Below, piece by piece: positions 16,813-31,401 of a DNA stretch of 64,000 bases. This DNA is from Acetobacter lambici (lineage in GTDB: Bacteria > Pseudomonadota > Alphaproteobacteria > Acetobacterales > Acetobacteraceae): NCBI RefSeq assembly GCF_011516885.1, contig NZ_WOTD01000001.1, positions 1 to 64,000 on the forward strand, read 5' to 3'. The position numbers and the translations under genes are program-made. Position 1 is the stretch's first letter; every line of letters starts with the position of its first letter. A model generated the notes under the pieces. It searched no databases. It saw nothing but the letters and a program-made list of their open reading frames with translations, and was not told the origin of the DNA.

Positions 16813-17288
16813 GATGCTCCCGTTCCTGTACTGCCAAACCCTCCCGCGCCACGCTCGGTTTCGTCCAGATCATCGCACTCGATCCACGTTGCACGAACAA
16901 CGGGCGCAATGACTGCCTGTGCAATGCGCATTCCGGGTTCTATAACAAAAGCGTCCTGCCCGGCGTTCATGACGATAACGCCAACCTCGCCGCGGTAATC
17001 TTCATCAATAGTGCCCGGAGCATTTGGCAGAACAATGCCGTGTTTGAGTGCCAACCCCGAACGGGGGCGCACCTGCAATTCGTACCCGGCGGGCAGAGCA
17101 ATGCTCAATCCGGTCGGGACCAGTCCTCTCTGTCCCGGCTCAAGGCGCATGGGAGCCTCAAGCGCTGCCAGAAGGTCCATGCCTGCCGCGCCACTTGTGG
17201 CATATGCTGGCAGGGGCAAACCCAGCCCATGAGAAAGTCGCCGAACCTTTATACCAACGGTGCCGGACGGTTTTTCAGAGGCGGACAT
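16809..17288 (-). CDS. dut: Deoxyuridine 5'-triphosphate nucleotidohydrolase (dUTPase)
   Basis: The 159-residue homotrimeric enzyme hydrolyses dUTP to dUMP and pyrophosphate, keeping uracil out of DNA and supplying dTMP synthesis. The start at 17288 is fixed by AAGGAG six bases upstream; an in-frame ATG seven codons earlier is unlikely. All five conserved motifs are seen: [38 protein letters not shown] and the C-terminal [10 protein letters not shown] that closes over the active site. It lies downstream of coaBC in the same orientation and overlaps the ABC permease start. Confidence 0.97.
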   Translation of the reverse strand: MSASEKPSGTVGIKVRRLSHGLGLPLPAYATSGAAGMDLLAALEAPMRLEPGQRGLVPTGLSIALPAGYELQVRPRSGLALKHGIVLPNAPGTIDEDYRGEVGVIVMNAGQDAFVIEPGMRIAQAVIAPVVRATWIECDDLDETERGAGGFGSTGTGAS

Positions 17289-17327
17289 ACACTGCTCCTT
17301 GGATTTCAACCAGATATTGTATCAACG

Positions 17328-18554
17328 CTATTCAGAAAGCCAGACAGTTATACGCTCGGCAAGCTGATTTGCCACGTCTGCCTTACTCATTCTTGGCCAC
17401 GCCTCAACACTGTCAGCCGTTATCAGCACGACCTGATTTTCCTGCCCACCCATTATGCCAGTCTGGGGGCTTACATCATTCGCCACAATCCAGTCGCACT
17501 GTTTGCGCTGCCGTTTGGCTGTGGCATGAGCGATCACATTTTCAGTTTCGGCGGCAAAGCCAACCACCAGTTTAGGCCTGCCCGGCCCCGGGGCGGCAAG
17601 CTCTGCCAGAATATCCGGATTAGGTACCAGTTTTATGGGAGGAGCGGCATCAGGCGCGCCGGTTTTTTTTATTTTTTGCCCCGCCTCATGTTCGGGCCTC
17701 CAGTCGGCAACGGCCGCGGTGCAGACCGCCACATCAAAGTGCCCGCTCCCCATGGCTAGGGCATGCATCTCGCGCGCGGTTTCACACGCAAGATATGTCA
17801 CGCCTGCGGGGGGAGGGAGGGAGACTGGTCCGCTGACAAGCGTTACGTCGGCTCCCAGATCGGCCAGCGCCGCAGCAAGGGCAAACCCCTGCTGGCCCGA
17901 TGACCTATTGGCAAGATAGCGCACAGGATCCAGTGGCTCATGCGTTGGTCCTGCCGTAACCAGAGCGCGCCGTCCGGCCAAAGGCCCAACCTTGCTTTGC
18001 TGCTGGCGAAAAAAAGCCAGCACTGCATTCTTGATTTCCACAGGCTCAGGCATACGCCCTGGCCCAAACTCCCCACAGGCCATGGGACCACATGCCGGGG
18101 GGAGTATCCGCACTCCGCGCTCAGCCAGCAACGCTACGTTGGCCTGTGTTGCGGGGTGCTCCCACATACGCACATTCATAGCGGGCACGGCCATAACCGG
18201 CGCATCAGTCGCCAAAAGCAGTGCCCCTGCCAGATCATCCGCCATGCCGCCAGCCATGCGCGCCAGCAGGTTGGCTGATGCCGGGCAAACCAGCAGAACA
18301 TCCGCCGAGCGCGAAAGGGCAATGTGCCCCATTTCCTGCTCGGCGGTCAGGGAGAACAGGTCAGTATGCACGGGCTGACCGCTCAGGGCCTGTAATGTAA
18401 GGGGGGTTACAAACTGTTGCCCCCCCTCGGTCAGCACACACCGGACCTGCATGCCTTCCGCTTGCAAAAGACGCACCAGTTCCGGAGCCTTGAAGGCGGC
18501 TATACTACCGCCAACAATCAGCAATACCGAGCGGGAAGGGGAGGCTGCGGACAT
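17328..18554 (-). CDS. coaBC: Bifunctional phosphopantothenoylcysteine decarboxylase / phosphopantothenate-cysteine ligase
   Basis: The 408-residue fusion carries out two successive steps of coenzyme A synthesis. The N-terminal CoaC flavoprotein part (about 1-185) has VGGSIAAFKAPELVRLL, the active-site His in MGHIALSRSAD, the PAMNVRMW loop and the ACGEFGPGRM segment containing the catalytic Cys. The CoaB ligase part (about 195-408) begins with VTAGPTHEPLDPVRYLANRS, which binds CTP and the acyl-phosphate intermediate. It starts six bases after the ubiE stop and is followed by dut. Confidence 0.96.
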   Translation of the reverse strand: MSAASPSRSVLLIVGGSIAAFKAPELVRLLQAEGMQVRCVLTEGGQQFVTPLTLQALSGQPVHTDLFSLTAEQEMGHIALSRSADVLLVCPASANLLARMAGGMADDLAGALLLATDAPVMAVPAMNVRMWEHPATQANVALLAERGVRILPPACGPMACGEFGPGRMPEPVEIKNAVLAFFRQQQSKVGPLAGRRALVTAGPTHEPLDPVRYLANRSSGQQGFALAAALADLGADVTLVSGPVSLPPPAGVTYLACETAREMHALAMGSGHFDVAVCTAAVADWRPEHEAGQKIKKTGAPDAAPPIKLVPNPDILAELAAPGPGRPKLVVGFAAETENVIAHATAKRQRKQCDWIVANDVSPQTGIMGGQENQVVLITADSVEAWPRMSKADVANQLAERITVWLSE

Positions 18555-18560
18555 ACCAGA

Positions 18561-19343
18561 TCAGATACGCCAGCCAGAATGGATTGCAGCAATCCCGCCC
18601 GACAGGGACTGATACCGGACATGGGACAGCCCCGCCTCACGGAACATATCCGCCAGCGCTTCCTGATCCGGGAACATACGGATGCTTTCTGCCAGATACT
18701 GGTAGCTCTCCCGGTCCTTGGCAACAATTCCGCCCATGGCGGGAAGTACCTTGAAGGACCACGCATCATAAATAGGTGCGAGTGCGGCAACCTGCACGCG
18801 GGAAAACTCCAGACACAAAAAGCGTCCACCGGGCTTGAGCACACGCCGTGCTTCCCGAATAACCGCGAGCTTGTCCGTGCAGTTGCGCAAACCAAAGGCA
18901 ATGGATACCCGGTCTACGGACATGTCCCGCACGGGTATGGCCTCCGCGTCCACAACGCAAAAGGAGAGGTCGGATACAAGCCCGCGATTGAGAGCGCGAT
19001 CACGCCCAACGGAGAGCATGCTGCGATTAATATCGGTCATAACGGCCGGGCCACCGCCTGCTTTAAGCCAGCCGAATGAAATATCGCCCGTGCCACCGGC
19101 AAGGTCGAGCAGCGTCAGGCCGGGCTGGGGGCCTAGTTCGGTCACGAATATGCGCTTCCATATTCGGTGGATTCCCAGCGACATGATGTCGTTCATCACA
19201 TCATACTGCCCGGCCACGCTGTCGAACACGCCGCGGACGAGGTTTTTCTTTTCTTCCTTCCTGACGGAACGGAAGCCAAAATCCGTTTCTTCCACTGTTA
19301 CGTCAGAAGGAGCGGGGGAGGGCGCAAAAGAGTTGTCGGTCAT
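18561..19343 (-). CDS. ubiE: Ubiquinone/menaquinone biosynthesis C-methyltransferase UbiE
   Basis: A 260-residue AdoMet-dependent C-methyltransferase of ubiquinone synthesis. The conserved entry motif [21 protein letters not shown] is near residues 40-60, the AdoMet site [12 protein letters not shown] near 77-88, and [11 protein letters not shown] near 150-160. The C-terminal [21 protein letters not shown] block is typical of the family. A roughly 30-residue charged N-terminal extension precedes the core. It heads the leftward ubiE-coaBC-dut-ABC operon and is divergent from mutM across 29 bases, so both promoters must be compact or overlapping. Confidence 0.96.
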   Translation of the reverse strand: MTDNSFAPSPAPSDVTVEETDFGFRSVRKEEKKNLVRGVFDSVAGQYDVMNDIMSLGIHRIWKRIFVTELGPQPGLTLLDLAGGTGDISFGWLKAGGGPAVMTDINRSMLSVGRDRALNRGLVSDLSFCVVDAEAIPVRDMSVDRVSIAFGLRNCTDKLAVIREARRVLKPGGRFLCLEFSRVQVAALAPIYDAWSFKVLPAMGGIVAKDRESYQYLAESIRMFPDQEALADMFREAGLSHVRYQSLSGGIAAIHSGWRI

Positions 19344-19372
19344 GGGTTTCCTCTATACCCTGCTTTATAGCC

Positions 19373-20212
19373 ATGCCGGAACTCCCCGAAGTAGAAACCG
19401 TGATGCGCGGCATGCAGATAGCCCTGCAAGATCGCGCCATTGTGCAGACCATTATCCGTCGGCACGACTTGAGATGGCGGATTCCTGCCGATTTTTCGCA
19501 GCAGGTTACAGGCTCGACAATCCAGAGCTTTTATCGGCGTGGCAAATATATTCTTATCCGCCTGTCCTGCGGGCAGTCGATTATACTGCATCTGGGCATG
19601 TCCGGGCGGGTGCTACTCGATTCTCCACAAACGCCACAGGCTCATGAACATGTGGTCTTTGTGACCGATGACGGCAAACGCTGCGCGTACATAGACCCGC
19701 GCCGCTTTGGCATGATGGACCTTACACCCACCCACGCGGAAAATACTTACCGTGCTTTTGCCAAAATGGGGCCCGAACCATTGGGCAACACGTTTAGCCC
19801 GCAAACGCTGCTGGATGCCTGCAAGGGGCGGCGCACTCCCATAAAACCCTTCCTGCTGGACCAGCATGTCGTGGCGGGGCTGGGCAATATTTATGTATGC
19901 GAGGCCCTGTTCCGGGCCTCCATTGCCCCAACCATGCCAGCATGTGACCTCAGGCCACGGGCTGCTGGCGTTCTGGTTCGCGCCATTCGCTCTGTCTTGC
20001 TCGAGGCTATTGCGGCAGGAGGCTCCAGCCTGAAGGATTATGCCCGACCAGAGGGCGGGCTCGGCTATTTTCAACATGCATGGCAGGTTTATGGTAAAAA
20101 AGGGCAACCTTGCCCCAAGTGCCCCGGCACCCCCAAATGCGCGGGCGTACAGCATATGACACAAGCCGGACGCACCACTTTTTTCTGCCCGCAGCATCAG
20201 AAAAACGGGTAA
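19373..20212 (+). CDS. mutM: Formamidopyrimidine-DNA glycosylase (Fpg/MutM)
   Basis: The 279-residue base-excision enzyme removes 8-oxoguanine and formamidopyrimidines and nicks the abasic site. The catalytic start [14 protein letters not shown] (Pro2, Glu3) is intact. [19 protein letters not shown] near 160 marks the helix-two-turn-helix. The C-terminal zinc finger has CPKC and FFCPQHQ: the usual last Cys is His, giving a Cys3His set that may still bind zinc. An Fpg-type GRTTFF loop is present. It is divergent from ubiE. Confidence 0.95.
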   Translation: MPELPEVETVMRGMQIALQDRAIVQTIIRRHDLRWRIPADFSQQVTGSTIQSFYRRGKYILIRLSCGQSIILHLGMSGRVLLDSPQTPQAHEHVVFVTDDGKRCAYIDPRRFGMMDLTPTHAENTYRAFAKMGPEPLGNTFSPQTLLDACKGRRTPIKPFLLDQHVVAGLGNIYVCEALFRASIAPTMPACDLRPRAAGVLVRAIRSVLLEAIAAGGSSLKDYARPEGGLGYFQHAWQVYGKKGQPCPKCPGTPKCAGVQHMTQAGRTTFFCPQHQKNG

Positions 20213-20283
20213 AATTCGAGCGTTCGGACCGGAACATGCTTGACTGAAAGCGTATGCGTGCATTACAGCACCGCTTACTCTTT

Positions 20284-20324
20284 GTGCTGACGGGCTATCC
20301 GGCGCGTCGGCACCTTACTTTTTT
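20284..20324 (+). terminator. Rho-independent terminator between mutM and rpsT
   Basis: GTGCTGACG (20284-20292) pairs with CGTCGGCAC (20305-20313), allowing one G-U, and is followed by CTTACTTTTTTC. It probably ends the mutM transcript; it could also be a leader attenuator for rpsT, whose start is 26 bases beyond it. Confidence 0.6.
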
Positions 20325-20350
20325 CTTAGTGCTGGACAGAATAGAAACTC

Positions 20351-20620
20351 ATGGCGAATATCGCTTCGGCGCGTAAGCGCATCCGGCAGACCGCAAAGCG
20401 GACTGCCCGTAACACGGCCCGCAAATCCCGCATGCGCACTTTCATCAAGAAAGTGGAAACCGCAATTGAATCCGGGGATCAGGCAGCCGCTCGTGAAGCT
20501 CTGCGCGTTGCACAGCCGGAAATCCAGCGTGCAGCCAGCAAGGGCGTTGCTCACCACAACACGATTGCACGTAAGATTTCCCGTCTGTCCGCCCGCATCA
20601 AGGCGCTGGCAGCAGCGTAA
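20351..20620 (+). CDS. rpsT: 30S ribosomal protein S20
   Basis: The 89-residue basic helical protein binds 16S rRNA early in 30S assembly. [20 protein letters not shown] at the start and the [16 protein letters not shown] block are standard for S20, followed by the [21 protein letters not shown]-terminal helix. Length matches the family. It is a single-gene unit flanked by terminators on both sides. Confidence 0.98.
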   Translation: MANIASARKRIRQTAKRTARNTARKSRMRTFIKKVETAIESGDQAAAREALRVAQPEIQRAASKGVAHHNTIARKISRLSARIKALAAA

Positions 20621-20669
20621 TCAAGCGATCAGGCAGCCTGCAAGGGTTGCCTAGGTGATTGTTTGCAGC

Positions 20670-20708
20670 AAAGCCGAATCATCGTGCCGATGGTTCGGCT
20701 TTGCTTTT
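20670..20708 (+). terminator. Rho-independent terminator of rpsT
   Basis: AAAGCCGAA (20670-20678) pairs with TTCGGCTTT (20694-20702), with an inner CATCG/CGATG extension, and is followed by GCTTTTTG. A clear intrinsic terminator 50 bases after rpsT. Confidence 0.85.
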
Positions 20709-20961
20709 TGTGGGGTCCGTTCCCCCACAGTCCTGCCCTGCAACCCGGAAATGCTTTTTCATTGCCCGCAGGCATGACACTGCTTTATTCTGGTGAGAAT
20801 GCCCCTTGAGCAAGCCTGACCAAAAAGAGTATCCACGGTCGCGCTGAGACAAGGTCCATGCATCAGGACAAATTGGCATCGGTGGCTTGGGCGTAACGCA
20901 CAGGCACCGTTGAGTTTTTCGCGCAGCATATGCGCTTTTTAATGACCGCTCGGGAGCAAAA

Positions 20962-22398
20962 ATGACAATCGGAGTGGACGATGACGAAAGCGCCTTTTCC
21001 CGACTGGAAGACAACAAGGGGCTTGCGGAATCGTGGCTGCGTATCTGTGGCCGCCTGAAAGGTGAGGTCGGGGAGGTTGAATACCGCACCTGGCTTACCC
21101 AGATTGCCCTTGGCCCGATTGATGGTGATGAAATTACGCTCCTTTTGCCAACCCGCTTTCTACGCGACTGGGTCCGCAGCCAGTACGGAGACCGGCTGAA
21201 CGAGTTGTGGCATAATGAGGTTCCAGCACTCCGGCGCGTAGAGCTACAGGTAGCTCGCCCCGGAGACCCAGCCCCCCTCCAGTTGGCTGAAGTAACCCCC
21301 ACGCCCACAGCCAGCGCTCCCGCAACGGAAGAAAGTAGTCCGGCTAGCCGACCCGTTGCCGAAGTGCGCAGCGACCTTGTGACCGCGCTGGACAGCCGGT
21401 TTACGTTTGATACATTCGTGGTGGGTAAACCCAACGAATTCGCCTATGCCTGCGCACGCCGGGTTGCGGAAAAACCTTCCAGCGTCGGCTTTAACCCGCT
21501 TTTTCTGTATGGTGGCGTTGGTCTGGGCAAAACGCATCTTATGCATGCCATTGGTGCTGAACTGGTTAAGAGCGGCAATGTATCGGTGGCCTACATGTCC
21601 GCCGAAAAATTCATGTATCGCTTTATTGCCGCCATTCGCTCCCAGTCCACGATCGAATTCAAGGAGCAACTCCGCTCCGTGGATGTTCTGATGATCGATG
21701 ACCTTCAGTTCCTGATCGGCAAGGACAATACGCAGGAAGAGTTCTTCCACACCTTTAACGCACTGGTGGATGCCGGTCGGCAGATTGTGGTTTCGGCCGA
21801 CAAATCCCCCTCGGATCTATCCGGGTTGGAAGACAGGCTGCGTACCCGTCTGGGCTGCGGCATGGTGGCCGATATCCACGCCACGACCTTTGAACTGCGC
21901 ATTTCCATTCTGGAAGCCAAGGCAGCCGCATCCGGGGTAGTTGTCCCGGCAAAAGTGCTGGAATTTCTGGCACACAAGATCACGTCCAATGTGCGCGAAC
22001 TCGAAGGGGCACTCAATCGCCTGATCGCCCACGCCAATCTGTTTGGTCGTCCGGTTACACTGGAAGCCACGCAGGATGTGTTGCACGATATTCTCAAGGC
22101 CCATGACCGGCGTGTGACCATTGAGGAAATTCAGAAAAAAGTGGCCGAGCACTGGAACATCCGCCTGACTGACATGTCCTCCGCCCGTCGTGCCCGCAAT
22201 GTGGCGCGCCCCCGGCAGGTGGCCATGTATCTGGCCAAGCAGTTGACCAGCCGCTCACTCCCCGAGATCGGCCGCAAATTTGGCAACCGTGACCACACAA
22301 CCGTCATGCACGCGGTAAACCGCGTGACAGAACTGATGGAACGTGACGCGGCTTTTGCAGAAGACGTGGAACTCATGCGGCGCATGCTGGAAAGCTGA
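20962..22398 (+). CDS. dnaA: Chromosomal replication initiator protein DnaA
   Basis: The 478-residue initiator melts the origin and loads helicase. Domain I occupies about 15-95 (ESWLRICGRLKGEVGEVEYRT region), with a variable linker about 100-135. The AAA+ domain has Walker A GGVGLGKTH near residue 182, Walker B MIDDLQFL near 244 and sensor motifs beyond. Domain IV DNA-binding helix-turn-helix includes RPRQVAMYLAKQLTSRSLPE and the signature FGNRDHTTVMHA (about 440-450). GGAG lies upstream of the ATG. It heads dnaA-dnaN-recF-gyrB. Confidence 0.98.
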   Translation: MTIGVDDDESAFSRLEDNKGLAESWLRICGRLKGEVGEVEYRTWLTQIALGPIDGDEITLLLPTRFLRDWVRSQYGDRLNELWHNEVPALRRVELQVARPGDPAPLQLAEVTPTPTASAPATEESSPASRPVAEVRSDLVTALDSRFTFDTFVVGKPNEFAYACARRVAEKPSSVGFNPLFLYGGVGLGKTHLMHAIGAELVKSGNVSVAYMSAEKFMYRFIAAIRSQSTIEFKEQLRSVDVLMIDDLQFLIGKDNTQEEFFHTFNALVDAGRQIVVSADKSPSDLSGLEDRLRTRLGCGMVADIHATTFELRISILEAKAAASGVVVPAKVLEFLAHKITSNVRELEGALNRLIAHANLFGRPVTLEATQDVLHDILKAHDRRVTIEEIQKKVAEHWNIRLTDMSSARRARNVARPRQVAMYLAKQLTSRSLPEIGRKFGNRDHTTVMHAVNRVTELMERDAAFAEDVELMRRMLES

Positions 22399-22446
22399 AA
22401 AACCAGCATATCCAAAAGGATTGACGGATAAGCGCGGCCTGTTAGT

Positions 22447-22455
22447 TATGGATAA
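22447..22455. promoter_or_regulatory. Possible DnaA box between dnaA and dnaN
   Basis: TATGGATAA matches the DnaA box TGTGGATAA in 8 of 9 positions. A weaker 7-of-9 match, GTATCCACG, lies at 20829-20837 upstream of dnaA. Single sites suggest autoregulation rather than an origin. Confidence 0.3.
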
Positions 22456-22512
22456 GACGGGTTCCAGCTCCGCTAAGGAGTGCAGGACTTGCTGTGCAGG
22501 AAAGAGGGATCA

Positions 22513-23637
22513 ATGAAATTTTCGGCAGAGCGCGCAACGCTCCTCAAGGCGTTGGCTCATATCCAGAGCGTGGCGGAAAAACGCAACACCATTCCCATTC
22601 TCGCCAACGTGCTCATGCAGGCCACGAACGGGCAGTTGTCCCTCAAGGCCACCGACATGGAGATCGAGGTCGTTGAGAACGTTCCCGCCTCCATAACGCG
22701 GGAAGGAGCGACAACCGCACCTGCCTCCGTGCTGTACGAAATCGTGCGTAAACTGCCCGATGGTGTCGTGGTTGAACTCGACCAGACGGATAGCGATGGC
22801 CAACTCCACCTGCGTGCAGGACGCTATGCAACACACCTGAACGTGCTGAGCGTGGATGATTTTCCATCCATGGGGGCAGGGGAGTTCCCACACCGGTTCC
22901 AGTTGAATGGCAGCATACTGCGTTCCCTGATCGACCGCACACGATTTGCCATCTCCACCGAGGAAACACGTTACTACCTGAACGGCATTTATCTGCATGC
23001 AGCAGACATAGACGGTAAGCCACTGCTGCGCGCTGTTGCAACGGATGGCCACCGCCTTGCGCGCGTGGAAGCTGAAATGCCCGCAGGGGCCGCAGGCATG
23101 CCCGGCGTGATTATCCCGCGCAAAACCGTGGCTGAACTGCGCAAGCTTATTGATGAAGCACCCGAAGAGATTGCCGTCGCCCTTTCCGAAACCAGAATTC
23201 AGTTCACCGTTGGTCCGATTACCCTGACCTCCAAACTGATTGATGGCACATTCCCCGAATACGAACGCGTTATTCCGCGCAACAACACCCGTATTCTACG
23301 TGTAGGCAAAAAAGACTTTTCCGATGCGGTGGCACGTGTTGCCGCCATCAGTCAGGAACGTTCCCGTCCGGTCAAACTTATGCTCGAGCCCGGCCTTCTT
23401 ACCCTCTCAGCCAGTAGCGCAGAGCAGGGAACAGCCAAGGAAGAGCTCGACGATAACCGAATTTCCTACGATGCCGAAGCGCTCGAAATCGGCTTTCAGG
23501 CCCGTTACCTGAACGACATTACCGATCAGGTGGAAAAAGAAGTCGAATTCTGCTTTGCCGATAGCGCATCCCCCACCATTGTCCGGGATGTGGACAGCCC
23601 ATCCGCTCTGTATGTTCTAATGCCGATGCGCGTGTGA
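22513..23637 (+). CDS. dnaN: DNA polymerase III beta subunit (sliding clamp)
   Basis: The 374-residue clamp subunit forms the dimeric ring that tethers polymerase III to DNA. Three topologically similar domains of about 120 residues are recognisable: MKFSAERATLLKALAHIQSV opens the first, and the family motifs ATDGHRLARVE near 178 and the C-terminal YVLMPMRV are present. The ATG at 22513 follows GAGG; an upstream in-frame start adds an unrelated leader. Its TGA overlaps the recF GTG. Confidence 0.98.
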   Translation: MKFSAERATLLKALAHIQSVAEKRNTIPILANVLMQATNGQLSLKATDMEIEVVENVPASITREGATTAPASVLYEIVRKLPDGVVVELDQTDSDGQLHLRAGRYATHLNVLSVDDFPSMGAGEFPHRFQLNGSILRSLIDRTRFAISTEETRYYLNGIYLHAADIDGKPLLRAVATDGHRLARVEAEMPAGAAGMPGVIIPRKTVAELRKLIDEAPEEIAVALSETRIQFTVGPITLTSKLIDGTFPEYERVIPRNNTRILRVGKKDFSDAVARVAAISQERSRPVKLMLEPGLLTLSASSAEQGTAKEELDDNRISYDAEALEIGFQARYLNDITDQVEKEVEFCFADSASPTIVRDVDSPSALYVLMPMRV

Positions 23638-24821
23638 CAACGCTCACACAGCATCATCATATATCCCCCTCCCTGTTTTCTGGCAGGGGGGAGGAACCTT
23701 CTACACGACTGCAACTGACCAGACTTTCCCTCTGCCGCTTTCGTAACTACGACCAGATCACCCTTTGCCCGCAAGCCCCCATTGTTGTCCTGACCGGGGA
23801 GAATGGTAGCGGCAAAACCAATCTGCTCGAAGCCGTATCACTCCTGACACCCGGTCGCGGGTTGCGCAGCGCTCCATTGGGCCAGTTTGGCCAAAATGGC
23901 AGCACTCATTGGGGTATTGCCTCCCATATACTGGTTGATGGCGAACCCATGGAACTTGGCACGGGCCTGCAACCCGGAACCGACACACCGCGCCGTATAT
24001 TCCTGCTTAATGGTAACCCCCTCCGCAACCAGAATGCGTGGGAAAACCCTTTGGCGGCAGTCTGGCTAACCCCACAAATGGACCGGCTGTTCAGTGAGAG
24101 TGCTTCTGGCCGCCGCCGTTTTCTGGACCGGCTGGTCATGGCGGCTTACCCCCATCATGCCCGCGAACTGGCAGCCTATGACCGCGCCATGAGCCAGAGA
24201 AACCGCCTGCTACAGACCCGCTCCAATGAGCGGGTCTGGCTTTCCGGGCTGGAGGCCGCCATGGCGCGCCACGGCGTATCGGTTGCAGCCGCGCGTAATG
24301 AGACAGTTCGACAGATCAACCTTTATGCCCAGCAGGATATGGATGCATTTCCCGCAGTGCAGGTTCGCCTGCTTTGCGGCATAGCAGACAGACTTGATGG
24401 TGCCCCCGCACTCCAGGTGGAAGACTGGCTTAAGGAACAACTGGCGTCCTCACGCATGGTGGACCGTGAGAAAGGGCGCACCAGCTTTGGTGTGCATAAA
24501 AGTGATTTCCAGCTTACCGACGTGAAAAAAAATCTTCCCGCCGCGCTGGCCAGCACCGGGCAGCAGAAATCCCTGCTCATCGGGCTTATTCTGGCCCATG
24601 CCCGTCTGGTCAGGGACCACAGGGGAACTGCTCCCCTGTTGCTACTGGATGAACCTCTGGTCCATCTGGATGAGCAGCGCCGGTTATCTTTGCAAAAAAT
24701 TCTGCAAAATTTTCAAAGTACTGTGCTTATAACCGGTACGGACCGGGCACCTTTTGCGCCATTGCAGGGCCATGCCCAGTTTGCAACACTCAGACAGGAC
24801 GCTTTTTTGTCGATCTGCTGA
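23634..24821 (+). CDS. recF: DNA replication and repair protein RecF
   Basis: The 395-residue SMC-like ATPase helps load RecA at gapped DNA with RecO and RecR. It has Walker A GENGSGKTNLLEA near residue 60, the ABC-type signature STGQQKSLLIGLIL near 306 and Walker B LLLLDEPLVHLDE near 333. The GTG at 23634 overlaps the dnaN stop. It gives a leader of about 27 residues before the family core (LTRLSLCRFRNYDQ), so a later start cannot be ruled out, although no ATG lies between. Confidence 0.95.
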   Translation: MTTLTQHHHISPSLFSGRGEEPSTRLQLTRLSLCRFRNYDQITLCPQAPIVVLTGENGSGKTNLLEAVSLLTPGRGLRSAPLGQFGQNGSTHWGIASHILVDGEPMELGTGLQPGTDTPRRIFLLNGNPLRNQNAWENPLAAVWLTPQMDRLFSESASGRRRFLDRLVMAAYPHHARELAAYDRAMSQRNRLLQTRSNERVWLSGLEAAMARHGVSVAAARNETVRQINLYAQQDMDAFPAVQVRLLCGIADRLDGAPALQVEDWLKEQLASSRMVDREKGRTSFGVHKSDFQLTDVKKNLPAALASTGQQKSLLIGLILAHARLVRDHRGTAPLLLLDEPLVHLDEQRRLSLQKILQNFQSTVLITGTDRAPFAPLQGHAQFATLRQDAFLSIC

Positions 24822-24869
24822 CAAAAGGCAGCTTCGGGCGCTGGTCGCAATGCCATGGGCAGAGTATAA

Positions 24870-27353
<2,484 letters not shown>

Positions 27354-27375
27354 AAACATTCCGATACTGACGAAT

Positions 27376-27415
27376 AAAAAAGACGCCACGGCATTTTGTC
27401 CGTGGCGTCTTTTTT
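27376..27415. terminator. Bidirectional terminator between gyrB and kdsA
   Basis: AAAAAAGACGCCACGG (27376-27391) and CCGTGGCGTCTTTTTT (27400-27415) form a perfect 16-bp stem with an 8-base loop, with A and T tracts at the outer ends. It can stop both the gyrB transcript and the convergent kdsA transcript. Confidence 0.93.
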
Positions 27416-27445
27416 ATGCTCAGCACAAAACTGGAAAACGACCAG

Positions 27446-30003
<2,558 letters not shown>

Positions 30004-30056
30004 TCATGGCCTTCTCTGTGTATCAGACGGATATCAGAGAAGGATGTCAGCATTTT

Positions 30057-30401
30057 TCAGGGCTTGGTAGCCGCAGGGGGCGCCTGTGTCTGCACCGCGG
30101 GCGGGGCAGAGGTGGTTACTGGAGCGCTTTCCACCGGCGGCTGGGCCAGAATATCATGCCCAGCGCCACTCACACCGCCTTTATAAAGCATGGCGAGCAG
30201 GAGCGAGAGCAGCATGAACAGGCCTGCCAGCACGGCAGTGGTGCGGGTCAGCAGGTTTGCCGTCCCGCGACCGGACATGAAGGCTCCCATACCCTGACTG
30301 TTACCAATACCAAGGCCGCCACCTTCGCTCCGCTGGATCAGCACAACGCCAATCAGAGCAATAGTGACACAGAAATGCAGGATCAGCAGGGCTGTCGTCA
30401 T
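30057..30401 (-). CDS. secG: Preprotein translocase subunit SecG
   Basis: The 114-residue inner membrane protein has the SecG pattern: membrane segments at about 3-22 and 52-75 with the conserved VLIQRSEGGGLGIG loop (about 21-34) and a GRGTANLLTRTTAVL segment leading into the second helix. A proline/alanine-rich tail follows (about 88-114), as in other alphaproteobacterial SecG. It assists SecYE-SecA export. It lies between tpiA and pyrG in a common orientation. Confidence 0.93.
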   Translation of the reverse strand: MTTALLILHFCVTIALIGVVLIQRSEGGGLGIGNSQGMGAFMSGRGTANLLTRTTAVLAGLFMLLSLLLAMLYKGGVSGAGHDILAQPPVESAPVTTSAPPAVQTQAPPAATKP

Positions 30402-30428
30402 GTCGGGTTCCAGATCAAAGCAGCGATG

Positions 30429-31169
30429 TCAGGCAGCGGATGCTGCGTTGACGATAGAAAGAAATGCATCCGCCTTAAGGCTCGCGCCACCAACCAGTGC
30501 GCCCGCAACCTCGGGAATGGAAAGAACGGAAACAGCATTACCAGCGTTTACGGACCCTCCATACAGGATTTTGATAGCTTTTCCAGCCTCTCCAAACTGT
30601 CGGACCAATTCCGCACGCAGAAAAGACATGGTTTGGGCGATCTGGTCGGTTGTCGCGGCAAGCCCCGTTCCAATGGCCCAGACGGGCTCGTAGGCCACAA
30701 TACCGGCAAAACCATCGGGAAGCGAGCCCTTGATCTGCCAACCGAGCACATCTTCATATTCACCACTGTCACGCTGGTCTTCCGTCTCACCAATACAGAC
30801 AATGGGGGTCAGGCCAGCCTTGGTGGCGGCTACGGCTTTTTCACGCACCGTCTCGTCAAGTTCGCCATGCTCCTGCCGCCGTTCGGAATGGCCGAGAATC
30901 ACATAACTCACACCAAGGTCCGTAAGCATGACCGGAGAAATATCACCCGTATGCGCTCCGGCAACATCCTTATGGCAATCCTGCGCACCAAGACCAATGG
31001 GGGACGTAGCCAGTGCGGGCTGGACAAGCGCAAGCTGCGTAAAGGGCGGGCAGACGACCACATCCGGCGCGGATGCGGGCAGACCACCAACAAGTGCCTG
31101 CACCAGCGCCTGCGCGTCCTGGCGTGTGCCATTCATTTTCCAGTTGCCGACAATAATCTGTCTGCTCAT
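30429..31169 (-). CDS. tpiA: Triosephosphate isomerase
   Basis: The 246-residue TIM-barrel enzyme interconverts dihydroxyacetone phosphate and glyceraldehyde 3-phosphate. The start at 31169 follows GGAGG; the longer frame adds 27 unrelated residues. Active-site parts seen are NWKMNG with the catalytic Lys near residue 11, the His in LGHSERR near 94 and YEPVWAIGTG with the catalytic Glu near 164. The phosphate loop is ILYGGSVN near 205. It is divergent from ppiD across about 230 bases. Confidence 0.97.
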   Translation of the reverse strand: MSRQIIVGNWKMNGTRQDAQALVQALVGGLPASAPDVVVCPPFTQLALVQPALATSPIGLGAQDCHKDVAGAHTGDISPVMLTDLGVSYVILGHSERRQEHGELDETVREKAVAATKAGLTPIVCIGETEDQRDSGEYEDVLGWQIKGSLPDGFAGIVAYEPVWAIGTGLAATTDQIAQTMSFLRAELVRQFGEAGKAIKILYGGSVNAGNAVSVLSIPEVAGALVGGASLKADAFLSIVNAASAA

Positions 31170-31401
31170 ACCCTTCCTCCAGTTCCTGTGCTGCCAGGTG
31201 CGGCCTGTGCGTCTACCATGGCGCTGCTGGCAACAGGCTAAACCATACACTCACACCCGGGGGCAAGAGAGGGTCAATACCTTATTGCTGCCCCACAACG
31301 GTTATGTCTGGTCAAGCGGCACACCTCCGCTTATGGTGCCGCCCCAAGATGTGCTGCAATCAGCATAAACCATTTATGATGAGCTGTGGATCCATAGGGT
31401 C

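Noticed and set aside
20679-21434. 251-residue minus-strand frame overlapping the rpsT terminator and the dnaA N-terminus
   Set aside because: It crosses a strong terminator and the dnaA start, is Ser/Arg-rich and has no recognisable domain.
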